Below, piece by piece: positions 50,194 to 59,110 of a stretch of DNA of 64,000 nt. The notes beneath the pieces are model-generated. The model saw nothing but the letters and a program-made list of their open reading frames with translations, had not been told where the DNA came from and made no database searches. The position numbers and the translations under genes are program-made. Position 1 is the stretch's first letter; the number at the start of each line of letters is the position of its first letter. Origin of the DNA: Paraburkholderia agricolaris (GTDB lineage Bacteria; Pseudomonadota; Gammaproteobacteria; Burkholderiales; Burkholderiaceae); the NCBI RefSeq assembly GCF_009455635.1, contig NZ_QPER01000002.1:2356001-2420000 (forward strand). The letters run 5' to 3'.

Positions 50194-51270
50194 TTATGAC
50201 CCGGGCAGTCTCAGCACCGTACGAAAACCGATGTGATTGGTGCCCATCGTCACGTCCTGCGCATGGCGCGCGCTCGGCCGATAGCGTTTGCAATAGATCG
50301 GCGAACAGAGAAACGAGCCGCCTTTGATCGTGCCGAGGTCCGTGCTGCGTGCCTTCGCCACCAGCGCGTCTTCGAGATCGACGTTCGGGTTCGGCGGCGG
50401 CTCGCTCACCTGTTGCGCATGGTTCTGCTGCCACGGGTCCTTCACCCACTGCCAGACATTGCCGACCATGTCGTATAGCCCATAACCGTTGGCCGGAAAG
50501 CAACCGACCGGTGAAGTCGACACGAAGCCGTCTTTCGCGGTGTTCTGAAACGGAAAAGCACCCTGCCAGGTGTTGGCCATCATCTTCGAGCGGATCGCGA
50601 AGGTGTCGCCCCACGGATAGGGGGTCGAGGTGCCGCCATGCGCCGCGTACTCGTACTCGGCTTCGGTCGGCAGATCGCGGCCACGCCACTTCGCGTAGGC
50701 CAGCGCATCTTCATAGGCGATATGCACGACCGGATGATTGCCAAGCCCGTCGATTGAACTGCCGGGCCCGGTGGGATGCCGCCAGTCGGCGCCGGGCACG
50801 AAATGCCACCACTGCATCGCACCGACCAGCAGGTCCTTGGGCGGCAGAAAAACCGTCGAGCCGGGCCGCGTCATCTCCGCCGGCAACGATGGATAGCGTT
50901 TCGGATCGAGTCCGCGTTCGGCGAGCGTCTTATAACCCGTCGCCGCAACGAAGCGGGCAAACTCCGCGTTCGTCACGTCGTAGCGATCGATCATGAAGGT
51001 GCCCACTTTGACCCGCCGGGCAGGTGCTTCTTCCGGATAATCGCCGTCGGAACCCATCACGAAGCTGCCGGCCGGCACACGTACCTGATCGCTTTCCGAC
51101 GATGCCGGCGGCAAACCGCTGAACGCCTTGCACGCCTGCAGGTTGCCGAGCGGCACGGCTTGCGGCGCCGCGCCGGCCGTCACAGTGGCCGCCAGCGCCG
51201 CCCGAGTGAGCACGACGCACACCATCGCTAGGCCATATCGCACGGTCGATTTCCGGATGTGCATGCTCAT
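50194..51270 (-). CDS. Exported formylglycine-generating sulfatase-modifying enzyme (FGE/SUMF1 family)
   Basis: A 358-residue protein with a Sec signal peptide (residues 1-28, ending L-A-A). It has the full FGE-sulfatase domain: F-V-M-G-S-D-G-D-Y-P-E-E near 57, Y-D-V-T-N-A-E-F near 85, W-R-G-R-D-L-P-T-E-A-E-Y-E-Y-A near 187, and G-G-S-F-L-C-S-P-I-Y-C-K-R-Y-R (317-331). The two Cys of the last motif (about 322 and 327) correspond to the copper-binding Cys pair of active FGE. So it should convert the sulfatase Cys to formylglycine in the presence of oxygen. ATG 51270 follows GAGGAG; the sulfatase stop is 11 bases upstream. Export of an FGE is uncommon in bacteria. Confidence 0.9.
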   Translation of the reverse strand: MSMHIRKSTVRYGLAMVCVVLTRAALAATVTAGAAPQAVPLGNLQACKAFSGLPPASSESDQVRVPAGSFVMGSDGDYPEEAPARRVKVGTFMIDRYDVTNAEFARFVAATGYKTLAERGLDPKRYPSLPAEMTRPGSTVFLPPKDLLVGAMQWWHFVPGADWRHPTGPGSSIDGLGNHPVVHIAYEDALAYAKWRGRDLPTEAEYEYAAHGGTSTPYPWGDTFAIRSKMMANTWQGAFPFQNTAKDGFVSTSPVGCFPANGYGLYDMVGNVWQWVKDPWQQNHAQQVSEPPPNPNVDLEDALVAKARSTDLGTIKGGSFLCSPIYCKRYRPSARHAQDVTMGTNHIGFRTVLRLPGS

Positions 51271-51281
51271 GCCCACACTCC

Positions 51282-53006
51282 TCAGTAATCCATGCGTGGG
51301 TAAGACGTATCGCGCCACGTCTCGACAACGTTGTTCTGCTGCACGTATTGCGCCCACTCGGTCAGCATCTGCTCGAGGACTTCAGGACGCTTCGCGGAGA
51401 GATCGTGCAGTTCGGCGCGGTCGTGCGCGAGGTCGTACAGTTGCCAGTGGCCCTTACCCTTGTCGTAGGAATAGACCAGCTTCCAGTTGCCCTTGCGCAG
51501 CGCGTTACGTCCCATCAGCTCCATACCGTACACGTAGTCGTCCACATGCACGCGCTTACGCTCGCCGGTCAGATATGGTTTCATCGACATGCCCTGCATT
51601 GGTAGCACGGTGTGGCCGTGGAACTCGATACCAGGCTGCTGGATATTGGCGAAGTCGAGGATGGTCGGCGTCAGATCCTTGACCGTGAGCACCTGTTCGC
51701 TCTTGCCCGGTTGAACATGTCCAGGAAACGAGACGAAGGCCGGCGAACGGATGCCGCCTTCATTGGTGTAGGCCTTGAAGAGGCGGAATGGCTGCGCGCT
51801 CACCTGTCCCCACGCCGGGCCCTCGAACACGAACGAATTGGCGCGGCCGATGTTGTCGAGCGAGTTGTCGAAGGTCTGCGCGATCCACTTGGCGTTGCCG
51901 CTGTCCTCGTCCCATTTGTTGCCTTCGGGGCCGTTGTCCGACAGGAACACGATCAGCGTGTTGTCGTATTGACCGCTCGCTTTCAGGTAGTCGATCAGGC
52001 GGCCGACGTTACGGTCGAGATCGGCCACCAACGCCGCGTAAGCTTCCATCGTGCGGGCCGATCGTGCTTTCTCGTCGGCGCTCAAGGCGCTCCATGGTTT
52101 TGTGCCTTCGGGCAGCGGTGCGGGCTTCGCGTCGTTCGGCACGAGACCGAGGCGCTTCATCTTGTCGATGCGGCGCTGCGCGATGACGTCGTAGCCGACG
52201 TCGTAGTTGCCGCGCACTTTCTGCAATTCGTCGTCAGGGGCTTGCAGCGGCAAATGCGCCGCCGTATAGGCTGCATACGCAAAGAACGGCTTGCTGCCGC
52301 GCTGCGAATCCTGCAGATAGGCAATCAGCTTGTCGGTGTACGTCCGCGATGAATAGAAGTCGGCAGGCAAGTCGATCTTCTTGCCGTTCTCGCGATAGGT
52401 CGGCTCCGGCGCATCCGATGTGATCGTCATCACTTTCTGCCTGAAGTGCGACGCGCCGCCGTTCATCAACGCATAGGAGCGTTCAAAGCCGCGCTGATCC
52501 GGGCGCATGCCGTCGCTACCGCCCAGATGCCATTTACCGGCCATCACGGTCCAGTAGCCGGCGTCTTTCATGATTTCCGGCAAGGCCGCCACCCGCTGAT
52601 TCAGGCCGCCCTCGTAGCCGGGATGGTTGACCTCTTCGGGCGTCAGATGCGGCGTGATCATCTCCGCCATATTGCCGACGCCGGCGAGGTGATTGTCCAT
52701 CCCGGACAGCAGCATCGAGCGGGTTGGTGAACAGGTCGGTGCGACATACATCGTGTCGAGCAGGCGGCCGTGCGCGACCAGTGCATCGAGATTCGGCGTG
52801 GCAATTTCGCTGCCGAATGCGCCGAGGTCCGAGCGTCCGACATCGTCGGCGACGATCAGCAGCACATTGGGACGCACGCCGGGCGCAGCAACCGCGCCAG
52901 CAGATGAGGATGCCGGGAGAGCCGCGTCCGCCGCGTACACGGGCGGCATCATGACGGTACACGCGCCGCCTACGAACGTTGCTGCAAGGATGGTACGAAA
53001 GCTCAT
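51282..53006 (-). CDS. Exported arylsulfatase, cysteine type
   Basis: A 574-residue alkaline-phosphatase-fold sulfatase. Signal peptide at residues 1-25 (P-V-Y-A-A-D), metal site P-N-V-L-L-I-V-A-D-D (46-55), and the active-site motif C-S-P-T-R at 92-96, where Cys is oxidised to formylglycine. The second signature G-Y-W-T-V-M-A-G-K-W-H-L-G (about 150-162) follows. The family is AtsA-like arylsulfatase with a C-terminal domain of about 100 residues. It would release sulfate from aryl or alkyl sulfate esters in the periplasm. Co-transcribed with its modifying enzyme (11 bases downstream) and a porin; the APC permease gene ends 73 bases upstream on the same strand. Confidence 0.92.
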   Translation of the reverse strand: MSFRTILAATFVGGACTVMMPPVYAADAALPASSSAGAVAAPGVRPNVLLIVADDVGRSDLGAFGSEIATPNLDALVAHGRLLDTMYVAPTCSPTRSMLLSGMDNHLAGVGNMAEMITPHLTPEEVNHPGYEGGLNQRVAALPEIMKDAGYWTVMAGKWHLGGSDGMRPDQRGFERSYALMNGGASHFRQKVMTITSDAPEPTYRENGKKIDLPADFYSSRTYTDKLIAYLQDSQRGSKPFFAYAAYTAAHLPLQAPDDELQKVRGNYDVGYDVIAQRRIDKMKRLGLVPNDAKPAPLPEGTKPWSALSADEKARSARTMEAYAALVADLDRNVGRLIDYLKASGQYDNTLIVFLSDNGPEGNKWDEDSGNAKWIAQTFDNSLDNIGRANSFVFEGPAWGQVSAQPFRLFKAYTNEGGIRSPAFVSFPGHVQPGKSEQVLTVKDLTPTILDFANIQQPGIEFHGHTVLPMQGMSMKPYLTGERKRVHVDDYVYGMELMGRNALRKGNWKLVYSYDKGKGHWQLYDLAHDRAELHDLSAKRPEVLEQMLTEWAQYVQQNNVVETWRDTSYPRMDY

Positions 53007-53079
53007 TTGGTCTCCATTTCCACGATGTCTTCCTAAGCTCGAATCAAGTCTTGTTGTCGCGAAGCTGTTACGAAACGCT

Positions 53080-54528
53080 TTACAACCTTGAGCGCCCTAA
53101 CCGCCCAAACGCTTCACGGTCGCGCTGCTTGAGCTTCTTCGCCGCGAGCACGCCCGCCACCGCAAAAATCGGCAGCAATGCGGTCAACGCGTACGACACA
53201 CCTTCCCCAGCACCCGTCAGCAGCGGAAAATTCAAGATTGCGAGCACCAGCACAACCGCCAGGGCGAGACCGGACAGCACCGGCAACACGCCCACGCGCA
53301 TCACGCCCACGTCGTCGCAACCGGTACGTCTGAAGAACACGAACACGGCCGCCGACGAAAGCGCCATCAACGCGATGATGCAAAGGGTCGCCACATTCGT
53401 GAGCCAGGAGAACAGTGTCAGAACCGGATCGGCATGGGCGACGATGAACACCAGCACCACGATCGCGGCCACCGCCGTTTGCGCAAGCGAACCGATATGC
53501 GGACTGAGATGCACACGATGCGTGCGGCCAAGCGCTTGCGGCAGCAAACCCTCACGGCCGGTCGCGAAGAAGTAGCGCGACGCCGAGTTGTGGAAAGCCA
53601 GCAGGCCCGCATACACGCTGGTGATGAACAGCACGCTCATCGCCGCCGTCAGCGTCTTGTTGGCATAGTGATCGGAGAGCGTATAGAGGAACGTGGTCGG
53701 ATCGCTCAACGCGGTGAGCGTCTTGACGATCTTGTCGCTGCCCGCGCCAATCACCATGCACCACGCGGAGAACGCATAGAACACGCCGATCAGCAGCACC
53801 GAAATGTAAGTCGCCAACGGCACCGTGCGCTGCGGGTCTTTCGCCTCTTCGCTATAGATCGTGGTCGCTTCGAAACCAATGAAGCTGGCGAAGCAGAACA
53901 GAAAGCCGATCGCGGGCGTGCCGCCCATGAAGACGTGTGGCGTGAACGAGGCTGCATTGATGCCGCTATCGCCACCGCTCTTCAGAATCGCCATATCGAG
54001 GATCAACACGACGATGTACTCACCGAACACCAGCAGCGAAAGCACTTTCGCCGACAGATCGATTTGCCGGTAGCCGAATACGCCGATGCTGGCCATCGCG
54101 GCAAGCGAGCAGATCCACCACGGCGTATTGAGGTTGAAGTGGGTGTGCAGGAAGTCCGAGGTCACCGCGCCGAACATGCCGTACAAACCGATCTGCATCG
54201 TGTTGTAGCCGAGCAGTGCGATCAATGCCGCCGCGCCGCCCGCGGTGCCGCCGAGACCGCGAGCCGTGAACGCATAGAAGCCGCCGGCGTTGGTCACGTG
54301 CCGCGACATGGCCGTATAGCCGGCGGAGAACATCAGCAGGATCACCACGGTGGCGATCAGCAAGGCCGGTGTGCCTGCGCCGTTGCCGAGCATGATGCCG
54401 ATTGGAAAGCCGCCGGCGATCGCGACCAGCGGCCCGGCCGCCGAGATCACGAAGAAAATGATGAAGCCCAGTCCCAGCGCCCCTTTGCGTAACTCGGTGG
54501 ACGGTGACGGTTCAGCGACGACATTCAT
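53080..54528 (-). CDS. APC-superfamily amine/amino acid permease
   Basis: A 482-residue permease with about 12 helices. L-G-L-G-F-I-I-F-F-V-I-S-A-A-G-P-L near residues 18-34 and G-F-E-A-T-T-I-Y-S-E-E-A-K-D-P-Q-R-T-V-P near 224-243 (the TM6-7 glutamate motif of amino acid, polyamine and organocation transporters) define the family. ATG 54528 follows CCAGGAG; an upstream in-frame start is not needed. On the same strand as the arylsulfatase it may head the operon and import the amine left after desulfation or another monoamine. Near homologue groups carry putrescine, ethanolamine or amino acids; substrate not determined. Confidence 0.87.
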   Translation of the reverse strand: MNVVAEPSPSTELRKGALGLGFIIFFVISAAGPLVAIAGGFPIGIMLGNGAGTPALLIATVVILLMFSAGYTAMSRHVTNAGGFYAFTARGLGGTAGGAAALIALLGYNTMQIGLYGMFGAVTSDFLHTHFNLNTPWWICSLAAMASIGVFGYRQIDLSAKVLSLLVFGEYIVVLILDMAILKSGGDSGINAASFTPHVFMGGTPAIGFLFCFASFIGFEATTIYSEEAKDPQRTVPLATYISVLLIGVFYAFSAWCMVIGAGSDKIVKTLTALSDPTTFLYTLSDHYANKTLTAAMSVLFITSVYAGLLAFHNSASRYFFATGREGLLPQALGRTHRVHLSPHIGSLAQTAVAAIVVLVFIVAHADPVLTLFSWLTNVATLCIIALMALSSAAVFVFFRRTGCDDVGVMRVGVLPVLSGLALAVVLVLAILNFPLLTGAGEGVSYALTALLPIFAVAGVLAAKKLKQRDREAFGRLGRSRL

Positions 54529-54818
54529 AGTTTTGGCTCCTGGATTTTCCTTCGTCCGCGTCACGACGAAGTCGGGCGCAGCGCAAGTGTTGACGCACTG
54601 TAGAAAACCAAAAATGCTGAGCGGGAGCACAAATCGGCAACGCAGCACGAGAACCTGGGTTTACGCCTAGGCGCCGGTCACACAGCCGATCGCGGACGTG
54701 AAAGATCAGGCGGGACGTGTGCAAGCACGTCCGCAAGCGGGAACCATTCATGGTGAAAATCCGGGCGGAGGATCGAACAGAACATCGGGCCGGCGGGACG
54801 ACCCGCTCGCGCGGGCCG
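54529..54818. other. 290-base region before the APC permease, no gene seen
   Basis: No convincing coding frame. The permease promoter must lie here, but no strong -35/-10 pair was recognised. It also contains the untranslated 3' end of the araC gene. Nothing else was found. Confidence 0.4.
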
Positions 54819-55760
54819 TTAGCTCAGGCGCGGTGTCTGCGACGGCAATTCGCCGAACAGGTCACGATACTCACGGGCAAAATAGCCGAGATGCGTGAAG
54901 CCCCAGCGGCAAGCGGCATCGCCGATCAGAAGCTCTTCCGCGCTCGTCATACGTAACAGCCGATGCACCGCATTGAGCCGGATCGAACGCAGGTATTCGA
55001 CAGGCGTCACATTGGCTACGCGTTGGAAACTCGTTTGCAAGGTTCGGCGACTGCAGCGCAGCGCGCGGCACAGATCGAGCACGGTGATCGGCTGTTCGGC
55101 GTTGTCTTGCAGAATGCGTTCGCAACGCCGCACGATGTCGCTATAGGTGGTGTGCGTGAGGTCTCGCGGCGGCGTCTGCGTCGCGCTTTCGATCAGGCCA
55201 AGAAGCACACTGATCATTTCGTCGCGGAATACCTTGGTCGCCGCGGGATGCGCAAACGCGGCCGCATTGCGCTCCGCAGCGTCGAGAAACGGCGCGAGCC
55301 GCTCACGCAGCATCACGCCCTGCTCATCGGAAAGCGCCAGTACACCGCCTTTCACCTGACGGCTGGCGTGCTCGCCCACCATCACGCCCAGCAGCTCTTC
55401 CATCATGTCGGCGCCGACACTGATGCCGGCATAGTGCATCGACTCCGGCGTGTAGAAGCGAAACTCCTCGCCCGCGCCGAGCAGCAGCAGCGCGTAACCC
55501 TCCACGCGCCGCCCCTGAAACGTGCCGACGAGCGGCGCATACAAAGGCACCGCGATCGAAGCCAGACCGGCCGGCGAGACGCCATGCTGCGCCACACGGC
55601 GATTGGTGGTTTCGCGAAAGAAATGAAAGTCGTTCGAACTCGCCTGCACGAGCGTGCTCTGGAAGCGGCCCGGCGTCATCTGACGATAGACCTGCTCCCA
55701 GCCGCTCACGGCCAGCGAATGATCGTGCACGTCGGCAAGCGTGCTGATCCGGAAGTCCAT
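54819..55760 (-). CDS. AraC-family regulator, EutR-like
   Basis: A 313-residue protein. The N-terminal domain (about residues 1-180) has the V-S-G-W-E-Q-V-Y-R-Q-M-T-P-G-R-F-Q-S-T-L pattern followed by F-F-R-E-T-T-N, as in EutR-type sensors of ethanolamine. The C-terminal double helix-turn-helix (about 215-310) has L-C-R-A-L-R-C-S-R-R-T-L-Q and W-G-F-T-H-L-G-Y-F-A-R-E-Y-R. It lies between the permease and the aminotransferase and is read in the same direction, so either may be its target. The ligand is likely an amine (inference from the domain). Confidence 0.85.
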   Translation of the reverse strand: MDFRISTLADVHDHSLAVSGWEQVYRQMTPGRFQSTLVQASSNDFHFFRETTNRRVAQHGVSPAGLASIAVPLYAPLVGTFQGRRVEGYALLLLGAGEEFRFYTPESMHYAGISVGADMMEELLGVMVGEHASRQVKGGVLALSDEQGVMLRERLAPFLDAAERNAAAFAHPAATKVFRDEMISVLLGLIESATQTPPRDLTHTTYSDIVRRCERILQDNAEQPITVLDLCRALRCSRRTLQTSFQRVANVTPVEYLRSIRLNAVHRLLRMTSAEELLIGDAACRWGFTHLGYFAREYRDLFGELPSQTPRLS

Positions 55761-56026
55761 GTCTCCTCCCGCCTACTCTGAACAGGCTACATTCATGCGA
55801 TGACGGCCCGGCCTGTCGTAGCGGACGCCAACCTGGACGCAGGCGAAGACCGCGGCTCGCGGCGCCTCGTTCTGCCAATGAAGAAGCAATGTTATGCCAG
55901 GCTGGCGGATGCGGTTCGATTTAGAAAAACCGCGACACTTCCACGGATTCAGTTTCATCGCGCGCTGCCCCAACCTGGAATGCACCTGTGCATTCTGCAG
56001 CGCGCCTCAACACTTGACCAAGTCAA
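55761..56026. promoter_or_regulatory. Promoter region of the araC gene and 3' end of the aminotransferase gene
   Basis: 266 bases. The palindrome TTGAC-CAA-GTCAA (56014-56026) directly abuts the aminotransferase stop codon. AT-rich DNA near 55918-55960 may carry the araC promoter. No gene is supported. Confidence 0.35.
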
Positions 56027-57367
56027 TTATGCAAATTTCACTTCGTCGAAGCCGGCGGCCAGCGCACCGACCAGCGCGTCGAGCTGCCCCGATTCGACCA
56101 CCAGCGGCGGCGACAGAATAATCTTCGTGCCGACCGGCCGCACCAATGCGCCGTGAGCGCGCGCCACTTCGGCCACCGCGTTGGCATAGCCCGAAGTCGG
56201 GTCGATCGGCTCGCGGGTTTGCTTCGACTTCACCAGATCGAGCGCGACCATCAGGCCCTTGCCGCGCACGTCGCCCACGGCCGCATAGCGCTCAGTGAAC
56301 GGCCGCAGCGCTTCAAGCAGGTGCGCGCCCTGCTGCGCGGCGTTGGCCGGCAGGTTCTCGTCCTTGACGATCTTCAGGTTCGCCAGCGCCGCTGCGCACG
56401 CAACCGGATGCCCCGCATAAGTGTACCCGTGCATCAACGCGCCGGTGAAATTCGCGTTGGTCATGAAGGCCTGCTCGATGCGCTCATTGAACGCGGTCGC
56501 GCCAAGCGGAATGTAGCCGGAAGAAATGCCCTTCGCAAAGCACATGATGTCGGGCTTTACACCCCAGCCACGACTGCCGAACATGCTGCCGGTCCGGCCA
56601 AAGCCCGTGACGATTTCGTCGGCGATTAACAGAATGCCGTACTTGTCGCACACTTTCCGAATCAGCGGCCAGTAGTTCTCCGGTGGCACGATCACGCCGC
56701 CCGCGCCTTGCACCGGTTCAGCAATGAACGCGGCCACCGTGTCGGGACTCTGGAAAACGATCTCGCGCTCCAGCATTTCGGCGCAAATCCGGCCGAGTTC
56801 GGCGGGATCCTGGGTGAACGGATTGCGATAAAGCCACGGCGTTTCAACGTGAAAACAGCCTGGCAGATTGGGCTCGTAATTGCGGCGGAACGCCGTATTA
56901 CCGTTCACCGACGCACCACCGAAATGCGTGCCGTGATAGCCCTGCTTCAGCGAAATGAACTTGGTGCGGTCCGCTTCGCCTTTCAGCTTCCAGTACTGAC
57001 GCGCGAGCTTCAACGCGGATTCGACCGCATCCGAGCCGCCTGAACTGTAGATCACGCGGCGCATACCTTCCGGTTCGAGCATCTCGATCAGCACCTTCGA
57101 CAACTCCTCGGCGCGCGGATGCGAAATACCGTCGAAGAGCTGGAAGTATTCGAGTTCGTCCAACTGACGCACAATCGCGTCCTTCACTTCACGCCGGTTG
57201 TGGCCGACGTTGACGTTCCAGAGACCGGCCACGCCGTCGACGAGCTTATTGCCGCGATCGTCGAACACATAGCAGCCGTCGCCGCGCACGATACGGATCG
57301 GCTCGCGCTGCTGCATTTCGGCCGGGTGCTGCATCGGATGCCAGAAGGCGGAATCGTTCGTTCCCAT
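56027..57367 (-). CDS. Class III omega-aminotransferase (PLP)
   Basis: A 446-residue fold-type I class III aminotransferase. Landmarks are Y-S-S-G-G-S-D-A-V-E-S-A-L-K-L-A (about 107-122), Y-H-G-T-H-F-G-G, L-L-I-A-D-E-I-V-T-G-F-G-R-T-G-S (about 238-253) and the PLP-binding Lys in F-A-K-G-I-S-S-G-Y-I-P-L-G-A near 272. Members act on omega-amino acids, polyamines or taurine with pyruvate as acceptor (SpuC, beta-alanine:pyruvate, Tpa). Its neighbour, an aldehyde dehydrogenase 69 bases upstream on the same strand, would oxidise the aldehyde formed, which favours an amine substrate over taurine, whose aldehyde goes to Xsc. Substrate undetermined. Confidence 0.87.
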   Translation of the reverse strand: MGTNDSAFWHPMQHPAEMQQREPIRIVRGDGCYVFDDRGNKLVDGVAGLWNVNVGHNRREVKDAIVRQLDELEYFQLFDGISHPRAEELSKVLIEMLEPEGMRRVIYSSGGSDAVESALKLARQYWKLKGEADRTKFISLKQGYHGTHFGGASVNGNTAFRRNYEPNLPGCFHVETPWLYRNPFTQDPAELGRICAEMLEREIVFQSPDTVAAFIAEPVQGAGGVIVPPENYWPLIRKVCDKYGILLIADEIVTGFGRTGSMFGSRGWGVKPDIMCFAKGISSGYIPLGATAFNERIEQAFMTNANFTGALMHGYTYAGHPVACAAALANLKIVKDENLPANAAQQGAHLLEALRPFTERYAAVGDVRGKGLMVALDLVKSKQTREPIDPTSGYANAVAEVARAHGALVRPVGTKIILSPPLVVESGQLDALVGALAAGFDEVKFA

Positions 57368-57436
57368 AGTGCCTACTCCATTAAGTCCTGTATGTTGGTA
57401 GGTTCGTGTGCCCGCGCCCAGCTCAATGCGCGAGCT

Positions 57437-58936
57437 TCAATGCGCAATACACACGGACTTGGTTTCCGTAAAACCCTCGATCGCATACTTGCCGAATTCG
57501 CGGCCGATGCCCGACTGTTTGAAGCCCCCGAACGGCATGCCGGGATCGAGCGGCACATGGCAATTGACCCACACGGTGCCCGCCTCCATTTGCGGCACGA
57601 GGTTCATCACGGTCTTCAGATCATTGCTCCAGAGGCTCGCGGCGAGGCCGTACTGTGAATCGTTGGCGAGGCGCAGTGCTTCGAGCGGATCGTCGAACGG
57701 GACGACGGCGAGCACGGGACCAAACACTTCGTCACGCACGATTGCCGCGTCGTGCGGCACGTCGGCGATCACCGTGGGGCGCACGTAGTAGCCCGGCAGA
57801 TCGACCGGCTTGCCGCCCGCAAGAAACTTCAGACCGGCTGCCTGGGCGCGCGCGATGTGCTGATTCACGCGGTCGCGGTGCAGCGCGGACACGAGCGGAT
57901 TGATCTGCGCTGCCGGATCGAGGCCGGGTCCGAGCGTCATCGCGTTGGCGATATCGGCCAGACCGTCGGCCACCTGCCGATACTTGCTGCGATGCACGTA
58001 GATGCGCGAGGCCGCGGCGCACACCTGCCCCTGGTTGAAGAAGCCGCCGGCCAGCGCACCCTGAATCGCCTGCTCGACGTCGATATCGGCGAGCATCACC
58101 GCCGGATTCTTGCCGCCGAGTTCAAGCGAGAAGCGCGTCATGTTCTGCACGGCGGCCGTGCCGACCAGCTTGCCGGTCGGTGTCGAGCCGGTAAACGAAA
58201 TCTTGCTGAGGCCCGGATGCGCCGCCAGCGCGGCGCCGCATTCGCGGCCACCGGTAACGACGTTGAACACGCCGGCGGGAACGCCGGCCTCCAGCGCCAG
58301 TTCGGCCAGCCGCAGCGCCGTCAGAGGGGTTTCCGGCGACGGTTTGATCACGATGGTGCACCCCGCCGCGAGCGCCGGCACCAGTTTCCACACCGCGATC
58401 ATCAGCGGGAAATTCCACGGCACGATGCCGGCCACTACACCGATCGGCTCCTTGCGCGTGAACGCCGTATAGCGGGTACCGGGCGGAAACGGGATCGATA
58501 CGTCCAGCGTTTCGCCGGTAATCTTGGTCGCCCAGCCCGCCATATAGCGCACGTATTCGATCGTCGCGCCCACTTCCACCGCGCGGGCGATGTTGATCGA
58601 CTTGCCCTGATTCAGCGTTTCGAGTTGCGCGAGGTCTTCGGCATTAGCTTCGAGCAGGTCGGCAAAACGCAGCAGAATGCGTTCGCGATCGGCGGGACGC
58701 AGGCCGCTCCACACCCGCGCATCGAATGCGGCGCGCGCATTGCTCACTGCGTGATCGACGTCGGTTGCGTCCGCGTCCACTACCGTCGCGAGGCGCTCGC
58801 CGCTCGCCGGATTGAACACGTCCAGCCGGCGCTCCGAATGCGCGCGTTGCTGTGTGCCGCCGATAAACAGGCCGAAATCGCGTTGTACGAACGCGCGAAC
58901 CGCGTCGCTGACGACAACCGTTGCATCGTTACTCAT
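57437..58936 (-). CDS. NAD-dependent aldehyde dehydrogenase, phenylacetaldehyde/aminobutyraldehyde type
   Basis: A 499-residue class I aldehyde dehydrogenase. It has the N-terminal F-I-G-G-T-Q, the P-W-N-F-P-L-M-I-A-V-W-K (about 172-183), the Glu in L-E-L-G-G-K-N-P-A near 268 and the catalytic Cys in F-N-Q-G-Q-V-C-A-A-A-S-R-I-Y near 303. The last form is close to phenylacetaldehyde dehydrogenases (FeaB/StyD), but betaine- and 4-aminobutyraldehyde dehydrogenases share it. It precedes the aminotransferase on the same strand, suggesting a transamination-oxidation pathway for an amine. Inverted repeat GATGGCC-N4-GGCCATC at 58975-58992 lies in its leader. Confidence 0.88.
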   Translation of the reverse strand: MSNDATVVVSDAVRAFVQRDFGLFIGGTQQRAHSERRLDVFNPASGERLATVVDADATDVDHAVSNARAAFDARVWSGLRPADRERILLRFADLLEANAEDLAQLETLNQGKSINIARAVEVGATIEYVRYMAGWATKITGETLDVSIPFPPGTRYTAFTRKEPIGVVAGIVPWNFPLMIAVWKLVPALAAGCTIVIKPSPETPLTALRLAELALEAGVPAGVFNVVTGGRECGAALAAHPGLSKISFTGSTPTGKLVGTAAVQNMTRFSLELGGKNPAVMLADIDVEQAIQGALAGGFFNQGQVCAAASRIYVHRSKYRQVADGLADIANAMTLGPGLDPAAQINPLVSALHRDRVNQHIARAQAAGLKFLAGGKPVDLPGYYVRPTVIADVPHDAAIVRDEVFGPVLAVVPFDDPLEALRLANDSQYGLAASLWSNDLKTVMNLVPQMEAGTVWVNCHVPLDPGMPFGGFKQSGIGREFGKYAIEGFTETKSVCIAH

Positions 58937-58974
58937 ATCCTGGGTCTCTCGTTGGTGTCTTGTTACTGACTGCC

Positions 58975-58992
58975 GATGGCCACGGGGCCATC
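58975..58992. promoter_or_regulatory. Inverted repeat in the aldehyde dehydrogenase leader
   Basis: GATGGCC-N4-GGCCATC, a perfect 7-base inverted repeat about 40 bases before the start of the aldehyde dehydrogenase gene. May be an operator or a leader hairpin. Confidence 0.45.
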
Positions 58993-59110
58993 GCGTTGAA
59001 GCATGGTGTCACGCAGGTTTTTTCGACCGTTAGCGCAAATCGGCAGCGGGCCCTTGCATAAGGGAAAACATCTAATACTCGTTTGCACTCAGGTGCGCTG
59101 GATGACACGC

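Noticed and set aside
59030..59090. Sigma-54-type promoter in the region GGCAGCGGGCCCTTGCAT
   Set aside because: The GG and GC dinucleotides are 12 bases apart instead of 10, and it is oriented away from the aldehyde dehydrogenase gene.
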